DNA of 51,763 nt, taken from the NCBI RefSeq assembly GCF_001005085.2, contig NZ_LBMU02000052.1, forward strand, positions 1 through 51,763, written 5' to 3'. The translations under genes and the position numbers were made by a program. Below, piece by piece: positions 30,601 to 37,418 of this stretch. The notes beneath the pieces were generated by a model that saw nothing but the letters and a program-made list of their open reading frames with translations, searched no databases and had not been told where the DNA came from. Origin of the DNA: Streptomyces humi (GTDB taxonomy: Bacteria > Actinomycetota > Actinomycetes > Streptomycetales > Streptomycetaceae). Numbering within the stretch: position 1 is the first letter of the stretch; each line of letters opens with the position of its first letter.

Positions 30601-31127
30601 TCGAAGTAGACACCGGGCGAACGGACCAGCTGCGACACCACGACACGCTCGGTGCCGTTGATGACGAAGGTGCCCTTGTTCGTCATGAGCGGGAAGTCGC
30701 CCATGAAGACCGTCTGGGACTTGATCTCACCGGTCTCGTTGTTGGTGAACTCGGCCGTGACGAAGAGCGGGGCGGCGTACGTGAAGTCGCGCTCCTTGCA
30801 CTCGTCGATGCTGTTCTTAGGCGGCTCGAAGCGGTGGTCGCGGAACGTCAGCGACATCGACCCGGAGAAGTCCTCGATCGGGGAGATCTCCTCGAAGATC
30901 TCCTCCAGACCGGACTTGGTGGGGACGTCCTGACCTGACTCCAGAGCCTCCTCGACCCGACTCTGCCAGGCGGTGTTGCCGAGCAGCCAGTCGAAGCTCT
31001 CGGTCTGCAGCGCGAGCAGGTTGGGAACCTCGAGAGGCTCCTTGATCTTTGCAAAAGAGATGCGCAGCGGGGCGGTGCTGGCGCCGTTGTTCATATTCGC
31101 GTTCGAGGCAGTGCGCGAGGCGGCCAA
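27642..31127 (-). CDS. rpoB: DNA-directed RNA polymerase beta subunit
   Basis: I place the start at the TTG at 31127 ([20 protein letters not shown]), preceded by GGAAGGA. This gives 1161 residues, the S. coelicolor length, and puts the rifampicin-pocket residues at His437 and Ser442, the known Streptomyces numbering. The rifampicin region reads [20 protein letters not shown] followed by LSALGPGG and carries no familiar resistance change. The upstream GTG at 31187 would add 20 non-conserved residues. Catalytic and bridging motifs such as [14 protein letters not shown] and the C-terminal [19 protein letters not shown] are intact. It is driven by the promoter at 31291-31319. Confidence 0.99.
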   Translation of the reverse strand: [1161 protein letters not shown]

Positions 31128-31290
31128 GAGGGGGTCCTTCCGAGGGCTCGGACTCACTACGCGCTCCCCGGTCCCTTCCCGGGACACAGAGACAGAAACC
31201 CCAGTTCAGAGGAGGTTCGTCGTCGGCGTTCGGGTGAGGGCAGACCCCTGGTGACGGGCAGGGGGCAGCTAACAGGCAGCGCAAAGGGTC

Positions 31291-31319
31291 AGTGTAGCCA
31301 CTTGGCACACTGATGTCCA
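31291..31319 (-). promoter_or_regulatory. rpoBC promoter
   Basis: On the minus strand TGGACA (31319-31314) and TACACT (31296-31291) are 17 bp apart, a near-consensus housekeeping promoter. Transcription would begin near 31,284, leaving about 157 bases of leader before the TTG start. Confidence 0.85.
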
Positions 31320-31579
31320 GTCCCCATTTTCTGAGACCCTCTTCATCGTCAACGCCTGCGTCATGCCTGCCCTCAACGCACGTTGATACTGCCCTCTTCG
31401 TCGCCGATCCATGCCTCGGATTCGGACCGTTCTGGCGACGCGTCCTGAGAATTGCGCGCTGCGTGCGGTTCGTCAAGGCCCCGCTGCGCAAACCCGGCGC
31501 GCCGGAGACAACGACGAAGATCACCATACCCCCCGCCGTCACGGGTGCAAGGCAACCGTGGTCGGCCTCCCGGAAACGC
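31320..31579. other. rplL-rpoB intergenic region upstream of the rpoB promoter
   Basis: About 260 bp between the rplL terminator and the rpoB promoter. I see no gene with coding features and no second clear promoter. The rpoBC unit therefore has its own promoter after an apparently efficient stop behind rplL. Confidence 0.5.
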
Positions 31580-31615
31580 CGAAGAGCGACCACCCGGATG
31601 GATGATCGCTCTTCG
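31580..31615 (-). terminator. Terminator after rplL
   Basis: The two arms, 31580-31595 and 31600-31615, form a 16-bp stem with two G-U pairs and a four-base loop. It would separate rplJL from rpoBC, at least partly. Confidence 0.85.
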
Positions 31616-31682
31616 CGGTCTGCGCGTTACAGCCCCCGAGGGGGTGTTTCAGCACACAGAGGTCTTTGCGACCTCGGAGGTG

Positions 31683-32063
31683 TTACTTGACCTCGACGGA
31701 GGCGCCGGCGCCCTTGAGGGACTCGGCGGCCTTCTCCGCGGCCTCCTTGGCGACCTTCTCGAGGACGGGCTTCGGGGCGCCGTCCACGAGGTCCTTGGCC
31801 TCCTTCAGGCCGAGCGAGGTGAGCTCACGCACGACCTTGATGACCTGGATCTTCTTGTCGCCGGCGCCGGTGAGGATGACGTCGAACTCGTCCTGCTCCT
31901 CGGCGGCCTCGGCCGGGGCGGCCGGACCGGCCGGACCCGCGACGGCAACCGCGGCGGCGGCGGTGACGTCGAACTTCTCCTCGAACGCCTTCACGAACTC
32001 GGAGAGCTGGATGAGGGTCATGCCCTCGAACTCGGCGAGCAGTTCGTCCTGGGTGAGAGCCAC
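31683..32063 (-). CDS. rplL: 50S ribosomal protein L7/L12
   Basis: The protein has 126 residues from a GTG (MALTQDELLAEFEGMTLIQLSE). It has an N-terminal dimerisation domain, an Ala/Gly/Pro-rich hinge near 42-52, and a C-terminal domain with KIQVIKVVRELTSLGLKEAK that recruits translation factors. It follows rplJ by 148 bases. The product forms the ribosomal stalk with L10. Confidence 0.98.
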   Translation of the reverse strand: MALTQDELLAEFEGMTLIQLSEFVKAFEEKFDVTAAAAVAVAGPAGPAAPAEAAEEQDEFDVILTGAGDKKIQVIKVVRELTSLGLKEAKDLVDGAPKPVLEKVAKEAAEKAAESLKGAGASVEVK

Positions 32064-32211
32064 GATGGCTTTCCTTTCAGTGATTCGGCTGGTGCCGTAT
32101 GTACATGTCTGGCGGGCGTGCGCCTTGCGGCGTTACTGCGTAGACGTTCGGCCCGCTACGACCGCTTTCCTCGGCGCTGGGCCTCAGGCGGCGGTCATTT
32201 CGCGAGCCGAG

Positions 32212-32742
32212 TTACTCGGCACCGCCCTGCTCGTCCTGCTTGGCGCGAAGCGCGTCCACGGTGCGGACGAGCTTCGACGGGAGCGCCTGGAAGACCTGAG
32301 CAGCCTGCGTCTGCTTGCCCTTCAGGGCGCCCGCCAGCTTGGCGAGCAGAACCTCGCGGGACTCGAGGTCCGCGAGCTTCTTGATCTCGTCGGCGGACAG
32401 CGCCTTGCCGTCAAGGACACCGCCCTTGATGACGAGGTTCGGGTTGTCCTTGGCGAAGTCACGAAGACCCTTCGCCGACTCCACCGGGTCACCGGTGACG
32501 AAGGCGACCGCCGTCGGACCGTTGAACAGGTCGTCGAGCGTCGTGATCCCGGCCTCGTTGGCCGCAATCTTGGTCAGCGTGTTCTTCACCACGGCGTACT
32601 GGGCGTTCTCACCGAGCGAGCGGCGCAGCGTCTTGAGCTGCGCCACGGTGAGACCCCGGTACTCGGTCAGCACGGCGGCGCTCGAGCTGCGGAACTGCTC
32701 CGTCAGCTCGGCTACCGCGGCAGCCTTGTCGGGCCTTGCCAT
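32212..32742 (-). CDS. rplJ: 50S ribosomal protein L10
   Basis: The protein has 176 residues from the ATG at 32742 (MARPDKAAAVAELTEQFRSS), preceded by AAGGAGG. LTVAQLKTLRRSLG and VVKNTLTKIAAN are the rRNA-binding region, and the C-terminal helix holds L7/L12 dimers. L10-L12 normally represses its own mRNA through the leader, and a leader with a stable hairpin is present upstream. The open frame extends to 32859, but that is leader sequence. Confidence 0.98.
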   Translation of the reverse strand: MARPDKAAAVAELTEQFRSSSAAVLTEYRGLTVAQLKTLRRSLGENAQYAVVKNTLTKIAANEAGITTLDDLFNGPTAVAFVTGDPVESAKGLRDFAKDNPNLVIKGGVLDGKALSADEIKKLADLESREVLLAKLAGALKGKQTQAAQVFQALPSKLVRTVDALRAKQDEQGGAE

Positions 32743-32960
32743 AGAGCGTCGGCCTCCTTCCGGGTGATGAGGACCGCTCGGAAGGGGCTGGGAAAACGAA
32801 ACGCCCCGGCGCAGGCGCACGGGGCGTAGCTCGACCGGGCACACACGCGCGGGGCGCATGTTCCAGGAGCTCTTCCACGGTCACCTGCGCGGGTCGTCCG
32901 CGGTTCAGCGGATCCTTCGGCCACCGCACGCTCTCACGAGCACACGGCAACGACCAGCGG
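32743..32960 (-). ncRNA. Likely L10 leader with terminator-like hairpin
   Basis: The 218 bases before rplJ contain, on the minus strand, CGCCCC and GGGGCG (32826-32821 with 32807-32802) around a GC-rich 13-base loop. The RNA then reads TTTCGTTTT. This looks like an attenuator or part of the L10-L12 binding leader known for bacterial rplJ operons. The L10-binding kink-turn itself was not identified. Confidence 0.5.
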
Positions 32961-32997
32961 TCTTTGGCTTCACGAGGAGGGTACGGGACCGGCGCGC

Positions 32998-33003
32998 TGT
33001 CAA
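32998..33003 (-). promoter_or_regulatory. Candidate -35 box for rplJL
   Basis: A perfect TTGACA lies on the minus strand at 33003-32998. The best -10-like hexamer, TACCCT at 32983-32978, is only 14 bp away, so the promoter assignment is weak. Confidence 0.35.
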
Positions 33004-33019
33004 GCAAATCGGCTCCGTA

Positions 33020-33067
33020 CGGCCACTCCCACGACCGCTTGCACGGCCATTCCCACGACCGCTCCCA
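33020..33067. repeat. Two 24-bp tandem repeats after the lipoprotein gene
   Basis: CGGCCACTCCCACGACCGCT and CGGCCATTCCCACGACCGCT start at 33020 and 33044; the 24-bp units differ at a few bases. They lie between the lipoprotein stop and the rplJ promoter region. Confidence 0.7.
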
Positions 33068-33088
33068 TGGCTTCTCCGGCGGCTTCTC

Positions 33089-33958
33089 TCACGACGCGGG
33101 CGCGCCGCTGCCGCCCTGTCTCCCCAGCAGCGTCCTGAAGTCCTCGGTGTCGCCGGCCGGCGGCTGGCGCGCGCTGACCTTCACGCCGTAGTCGCTGTAG
33201 TACGCGGTCTGGGTCATCGTGCCGCTCGCCGTGTCGGCCTTCTCGACCTTCTTGACCAGCAGGTTCTTGCCGTCGACCCAGATGTCCACGGTCTCCCCGG
33301 CCACCCCGGCTCCGCTGAGCTGCCGGTGCAGCTCGCCGTCGCCGGCCAGGTCGGAGAGGCGCACCGTGCCCCTGTAGTGGGCGGTGGGCGCACCGGATAT
33401 CCGCTCCTCGCCGACCTTGCGTACGTCCCCGGAGGCCAGCAGCAGTCGTACCGACTGGTTGGGGGTGGTGTTGCGCATCAGGTCCGTCATCATCGCGCCG
33501 GAGCCGCTGCCGAGCGTGGCCAGGTAGGCGTACGGGTACCGGATCCAGTGCTTGCCGCCGAGCTGCCGGGCGAATCCCCCGCCGACCTTGGCGTAGTACG
33601 CGTCCGGGAGGTAGCGGGTCTCCATGGAGGTGGAGTCGAGCTTCCGCATCAGGTCGGCGGTGCTGCCGCCGGTGTAGGTGATGGTGAGGGTGCCGGTGAG
33701 GCCCTTCCGCCAGCCGAGGGTGCCCTCGGCCCTGGTGGACATCAGGGCGCCCAGGGTGGTGGTGGAGCGGACCCTGACCGACCGGGCCCGGTGCGTGGAC
33801 CGCTCGGCGGAGCGCAGGGCCGCCAGGGAGCGGGCATCGTGGGTGGCGGTCCCGCTTCCGGAGCCGCGGTCCGCCGAGGAGGTGCATGCGGCCGGCCCGG
33901 CCAGCGCCATGGCCGCCGCGAGCGCCAGGGCCACCCGGCGCACACCCCTGTTCGTCAT
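33089..33958 (-). CDS. Secreted lipoprotein (LppX/LprG-like shape)
   Basis: The protein has 289 residues. A signal peptide (RRVALALAAAMALAGPAAC) ends in a lipobox-like PAAC, so Cys25 would carry the lipid. The mature part is beta-rich with paired strands (GLTGTLTITYTG, AYYAKVGG, HWIRYPYAYL, ETVDIWVDGKNLLVKKVEK). This is the pattern of actinobacterial LppX/LprG-type or LolA-like proteins that bind lipids at the outer membrane face. The same gene sits between rplA and rplJ in S. coelicolor. Function unproven; an envelope lipid-binding role is the best guess. Confidence 0.75.
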   Translation of the reverse strand: MTNRGVRRVALALAAAMALAGPAACTSSADRGSGSGTATHDARSLAALRSAERSTHRARSVRVRSTTTLGALMSTRAEGTLGWRKGLTGTLTITYTGGSTADLMRKLDSTSMETRYLPDAYYAKVGGGFARQLGGKHWIRYPYAYLATLGSGSGAMMTDLMRNTTPNQSVRLLLASGDVRKVGEERISGAPTAHYRGTVRLSDLAGDGELHRQLSGAGVAGETVDIWVDGKNLLVKKVEKADTASGTMTQTAYYSDYGVKVSARQPPAGDTEDFRTLLGRQGGSGAPAS

Positions 33959-34100
33959 CCCGGCCCACCCCCCGATACGAGTCCCGCCCCCTCGACGCTA
34001 ACCCAGGCCACCGACACCGTGCGGGAAGTCGACGAGGGCCGGGGAGCCGTCGTACCCGGACCGGACCACCCGCCGGAAACCCGGCAGGCCTCGTCACCTC

Positions 34101-34249
34101 GCCGCCGGGAGACCCGACAGGCCCCGCCACTGCGAAACACGACGAGCCCCGCCGCCGGGAAACACGACGAGCCCCGTCGCCGCGAAACACGACGAGCCCC
34201 GCCGCCGGGAAACACGACAGGGCCATCGCCGGGAAACGCGACGGGCCCC
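34101..34249. repeat. Six 25-bp tandem repeats upstream of the lipoprotein gene
   Basis: Units near GCCGCCGGGAAACACGACGA plus GCCCC begin at 34101, 34126, 34151, 34176, 34201 and 34226 (the last is 24 bp). The middle copies are the most similar. The array fills the gap between the lipoprotein gene and the rplA terminator, has no spacers, and is not a multiple of three. Confidence 0.85.
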
Positions 34250-34275
34250 GCGATCCTCTCGGATCGCGGGGCCCG
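34242..34275 (-). terminator. rplKA terminator
   Basis: CGGGCCCCGCGATCC and GGATCGCGGGGCCCG form a perfect 15-bp stem with a four-base loop, 49 bases after the rplA stop. Confidence 0.9.
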
Positions 34276-34324
34276 CCCTGGTGCTGACGCGTCCCTGACG
34301 CGGCTACCGGACCGAGCGCGTGGC

Positions 34325-35050
34325 TCAGACGGCGGCCGGGTCCTCCTCGACGAGGAGGTTGCGGGTGCGGTTGGAGTCGACCGGGATGCCGGGGCCCATC
34401 GTGGTGCTGATGGCGGCCTTCTTGATGTAGCGGCCCTTGGCGGCGGACGGCTTCAGACGGAGGATCTCCTCCAGCGCGGCGCCGTAGTTCTCCACCAGCT
34501 TGTCGTCCTCGAAGGACGTCTTGCCGATGATGAAGTGCAGGTTCGAGTGCTTGTCGACGCGGAACTCGATCTTGCCGCCCTTGATCTCGGTCACGGCCTT
34601 GGCGGTGTCCGGGGTCACGGTGCCGGTCTTCGGGTTCGGCATCAGACCACGCGGGCCGAGGACGCGGCCGAGGCGGCCGACCTTGCCCATGAGGTCCGGG
34701 GTGGCGACGACGGCGTCGAAGTCCAGACGGCCCTTCGCCACCTCGTCGATCAGTTCGTCGGCGCCGACGATGTCGGCGCCCGCGGCACGCGCGGCCTCGG
34801 CACGGTCACCGGTCGCGAAGACCAGGACCCGGGCGGTCTTGCCGGTGCCGTGCGGGAGGTTCACGGTGCCACGGACCATCTGGTCGGCCTTGCGCGGGTC
34901 GACACCCAGACGGAAGGCGACCTCGACGGTGCCGTCGAACTTGGTCGTGGAGGTCTCCTTGGCGAGACGGACGGCCTCGAGCGGGGCGTACAGCTTCTCC
35001 CGGTCGATCTTCTCGTCCGCAGCGCGAAGGGCCTTGCTGCGCTTGCTCAC
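34325..35050 (-). CDS. rplA: 50S ribosomal protein L1
   Basis: The protein has 241 residues from a GTG (MSKRSKALRAADEKIDREKLY). The L1 signature spans LGPRGLMPNPKTGTVTPD, and GTVNLPHGTGKTARVLVFA is conserved. It binds the 23S rRNA at the E-site stalk and, in many bacteria, represses its own rplK-rplA message. It lies 81 bases after rplK and ends in a strong hairpin. Confidence 0.98.
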   Translation of the reverse strand: MSKRSKALRAADEKIDREKLYAPLEAVRLAKETSTTKFDGTVEVAFRLGVDPRKADQMVRGTVNLPHGTGKTARVLVFATGDRAEAARAAGADIVGADELIDEVAKGRLDFDAVVATPDLMGKVGRLGRVLGPRGLMPNPKTGTVTPDTAKAVTEIKGGKIEFRVDKHSNLHFIIGKTSFEDDKLVENYGAALEEILRLKPSAAKGRYIKKAAISTTMGPGIPVDSNRTRNLLVEEDPAAV

Positions 35051-35131
35051 AACTTGCTCCTGTGTGTTCTGAAGGAGTCGTGGTGTACGGGCCGAGCAGG
35101 CCCTACCACGGTGGTTCTACGAAGGTGGGGT

Positions 35132-35566
35132 TCAGCCCTCGACCGTGATGCCCATGGAACGGGCGGTGCCGGCGATGATCTTCGACGCGGCGTCCAGGTC
35201 GTTGGCGTTCAGGTCGGGGAGCTTGGTCTGCGCGATCTCGCGGACCTGCGCCTCGGTGATCTTGGCGACCTTGGTCTTGTGCGGCTCGCCGGAGCCCTTC
35301 TCGACACCAGCGGCCTTGAGGATCATCTTCGCGGCCGGCGGGGTCTTGGTGACGAAGGTGAACGAGCGGTCCTCGTAGACCGTGATCTCCACCGGGATGA
35401 CCCAGCCACGCTGCGACTCGGTCGCGGCGTTGTAGGCCTTGCAGAACTCCATGATGTTGACGCCGTGCTGGCCGAGCGCAGGACCGACCGGCGGGGCCGG
35501 GTTCGCCGCACCGGCGTTGATCTGGAGCTTGATGAGCCCCGTGACCTTCTTCTTCTTGGGAGGCAT
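35132..35566 (-). CDS. rplK: 50S ribosomal protein L11
   Basis: The protein has 144 residues from the ATG at 35566 ([20 protein letters not shown]). [24 protein letters not shown] is the thiostrepton/GTPase-centre domain, and the C-terminal domain reads [19 protein letters not shown]. The start follows GGAGAGCT. The frame continues upstream to 35665 without conservation. It starts its own unit with rplA after the nusG terminator. Confidence 0.98.
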
Positions 35567-35668
35567 AGCTCTCCGGGTCCTTTCATTTCGGGTCCTGCCC
35601 GCGTCCGGGGACCACCCGGTCACAGGCATACCGCACAACGATAACGGGTATAGATGCGCGGCCAAAAA

Positions 35669-35702
35669 CCGAGCAGGTCAGGCAAGTGCCTGACCTGCTC
35701 GG
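35669..35702 (-). terminator. secE-nusG terminator with T-tract
   Basis: CCGAGCAGGTCAGGCA and TGCCTGACCTGCTCGG form a 16-bp stem with a very tight loop. On the minus strand it is followed by TTTTTGG, one of the few T-tract terminators in the window. Confidence 0.92.
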
Positions 35703-35758
35703 AAGCTGTACGTCCCGCTGGTGGGCGTGACGTCCGGAAGAAACTGGTTCTGAAGAAA

Positions 35759-36613
35759 CTAGTTCTTCTGGATCTGGTCGAAGGACAGCTCCACCGGCGT
35801 CTCGCGCCCGAAGATCTCCACCAGGCCCTTGACCTTCTTGGAGTCGGGGTTGATCTCGTTGATGGTGGCCTGGAGGGTGGCGAACGGACCGTCGGTGACG
35901 GTGACCGAGTCGCCCACCTCGAAGTCCAGCACCTGGACCTCGACCTTGCGCTGCGGCGCCGGCTTGCCCTCGGCCTCGGCGGCCTCGCGGGCCGCCTTCT
36001 CCTCGGCCTCCGGAGCGAGCATCTTGACGATCTCGTCCAGGGTCAGCGGGTAGGGGTCGTAGGCGTTGCCGACGAAGCCGGTGACACCGGGCGTGTTGCG
36101 GACGACGCCCCAGGACTCGTTGGTCAGGTCCATACGGACCAGGACGTAACCCGGCAGCTTGTTCTGCTTGATCGTCTTGCGGTCGCCGTTCTTGATCTGG
36201 ACGACCTCTTCCTGCGGCACCTCGGCCTGGAAGATGTAGTCCTCGACGTTCAGCGAGACGGCGCGCTGCTCCAGGTTGGTCTTCACGCGGTTCTCGTAGC
36301 CGGCGTAGGTGTGGATGACGTACCACTCACCGGGGAGCGTGCGCAGTTCCTCGCGCAGCGCCTGGACGGGGTCGACCGGCTCGGCGGGCTCTTCTTCCTC
36401 GGCGGCCTCGTCCTCGAGTTCTTCTTCCTCGTCGGCCTCTTCCGCTTCCTCGTCCTCGTCCTCGACGTGGACCGCGGTCTCCTCGGCCGGCTCCCCCAGT
36501 GCGGCCTCGGCAGCCTCGAACTCGTCCTGCTCGTCCGCGCCCTCGACGATGTCCAGCTCGTCGTCGACGGTCTCGGCGGGCTCGACGGCGTCGTTCAGGT
36601 TCGGGTCAGACAC
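35759..36613 (-). CDS. nusG: Transcription termination/antitermination protein NusG
   Basis: The protein has 284 residues from a GTG. Residues 1-85 are a long acidic tail rich in Glu, Asp and Ala. The NGN domain (WYVIHTYAGYENRVKTNLEQR) follows, and the KOW domain includes FEVGDSVTVTDGPFATLQATI. NusG binds the polymerase clamp and links it to Rho or the ribosome. The acidic extension is typical of actinobacteria and absent in the roughly 180-residue E. coli protein. It is co-transcribed with secE, with a hairpin between the two. Confidence 0.97.
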   Translation of the reverse strand: MSDPNLNDAVEPAETVDDELDIVEGADEQDEFEAAEAALGEPAEETAVHVEDEDEEAEEADEEEELEDEAAEEEEPAEPVDPVQALREELRTLPGEWYVIHTYAGYENRVKTNLEQRAVSLNVEDYIFQAEVPQEEVVQIKNGDRKTIKQNKLPGYVLVRMDLTNESWGVVRNTPGVTGFVGNAYDPYPLTLDEIVKMLAPEAEEKAAREAAEAEGKPAPQRKVEVQVLDFEVGDSVTVTDGPFATLQATINEINPDSKKVKGLVEIFGRETPVELSFDQIQKN

Positions 36614-36659
36614 GATGGCTGCTTCTTCCTGGATACATAGGGGTGGAACATGCGAAAAC

Positions 36660-36681
36660 GGGCGCCGCTACCACGGCGCCC
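36660..36681 (-). terminator. Hairpin between secE and nusG
   Basis: GGGCGCCG and CGGCGCCC form an 8-bp stem with a six-base loop, followed on the minus strand by GTTTTCG. It could lower readthrough from secE into nusG; a partial terminator is the likely reading. Confidence 0.6.
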
Positions 36682-36693
36682 TTCGCTCTGTGC

Positions 36694-36978
36694 TCAGCCG
36701 AAGACGTACTTGGCAGCGTGGTTGAGTCCATAGTCAATCACGGTCACCAGAGCGATCATGATGGCGACGAAGAAGATCACCACGGTGGTGTACGACGTCA
36801 GCTGGTTGCGAGTCGGCCAGACGACCTTGCGGAGTTCCGCGATGATCTGGCGGTAGAAGGTGGCGAGGCGCTTCAGCGGGCCCTTCTTGGCACGCTTACC
36901 GCCCTTGCGGGCCTTCTTCTGGGACTCGGGCACCTCATCGGCATCAGGCGTGTCGATGGAGCCCACGGCGTCCGTCAT
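36694..36978 (-). CDS. secE: Preprotein translocase subunit SecE
   Basis: The protein has 94 residues. A charged N-terminal part rich in Lys leads into RLATFYRQIIAELRKVVWPTRNQL, the conserved amphipathic SecE motif. A single membrane helix follows (TYTTVVIFFVAIMIALVTVIDY). It is an essential subunit of the SecYEG channel. It stands directly after tRNA-Trp and before nusG, the usual bacterial order. Confidence 0.97.
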   Translation of the reverse strand: MTDAVGSIDTPDADEVPESQKKARKGGKRAKKGPLKRLATFYRQIIAELRKVVWPTRNQLTSYTTVVIFFVAIMIALVTVIDYGLNHAAKYVFG

Positions 36979-37084
36979 TCGTCCTCACCTGATCCCGGGT
37001 CGGCCGTGCCGCGCCCGGTTCCAGAGCCGCACGGCGGTGCAATGCTTGTACGTACATGCGCACACATCCTGGCGGTGTGTGTAG

Positions 37085-37157
37085 CAGGGCCGGAGGGACT
37101 TGAACCCCCAACCGCCGGTTTTGGAGACCGGTGCTCTACCAATTGAGCTACGACCCT
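37085..37157 (-). tRNA. tRNA-Trp (CCA)
   Basis: The 73-base cloverleaf has acceptor arms AGGGTCG and CGGCCCT with discriminator G. The D-arm GCTC/GAGC is intact, the anticodon loop CTCCAAA sits in a CCGGT/ACCGG stem, and the T-loop is TTCAAGT. The CCA end is not encoded. Its place before secE is conserved. Confidence 0.97.
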
Positions 37158-37243
37158 TTGGTGTGTCCCCCAACGTACCGCATCCGGACGGGTGCTCGGT
37201 GTGCACCGGCTCGACCGCGGCTGCTGAAGGCCAACGAGGTGAG

Positions 37244-37273
37244 AGTGTACGTGCTCCGTGGCGTCGCGTCGAA
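37244..37273 (-). promoter_or_regulatory. Candidate promoter for tRNA-Trp-secE-nusG
   Basis: On the minus strand TTCGAC (37273-37268) and TACACT (37249-37244) are 18 bp apart. The -10 box is good and the -35 moderate. It lies about 87 bases before the tRNA. Confidence 0.5.
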
Positions 37274-37418
37274 CAGAAAGCGGCAGTCCGGGGCGGCCGT
37301 ACCGAAGATCGTCCTGGCCGGGGGCCGGATCCGCACGCTTGTTCATGGTTCGGCCCGTAGCTGTTCAGTCTGTGAAACCGGCGTGCCGGGCAGGTTTCCG
37401 GTCTGAAACGATGGGTCC

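Noticed and set aside
28047..30938. A 963-codon ORF antisense to rpoB
   Set aside because: Same artefact of high third-position GC; composition is dominated by Leu, Val, Asp and Arg without folds.
31128..31187. Longer RpoB N-terminus
   Set aside because: It is not conserved, and the TTG with GGAAGGA gives the known length and numbering.
34101..34249. CRISPR array
   Set aside because: The 25-bp units are contiguous without unique spacers, and no cas genes are present.
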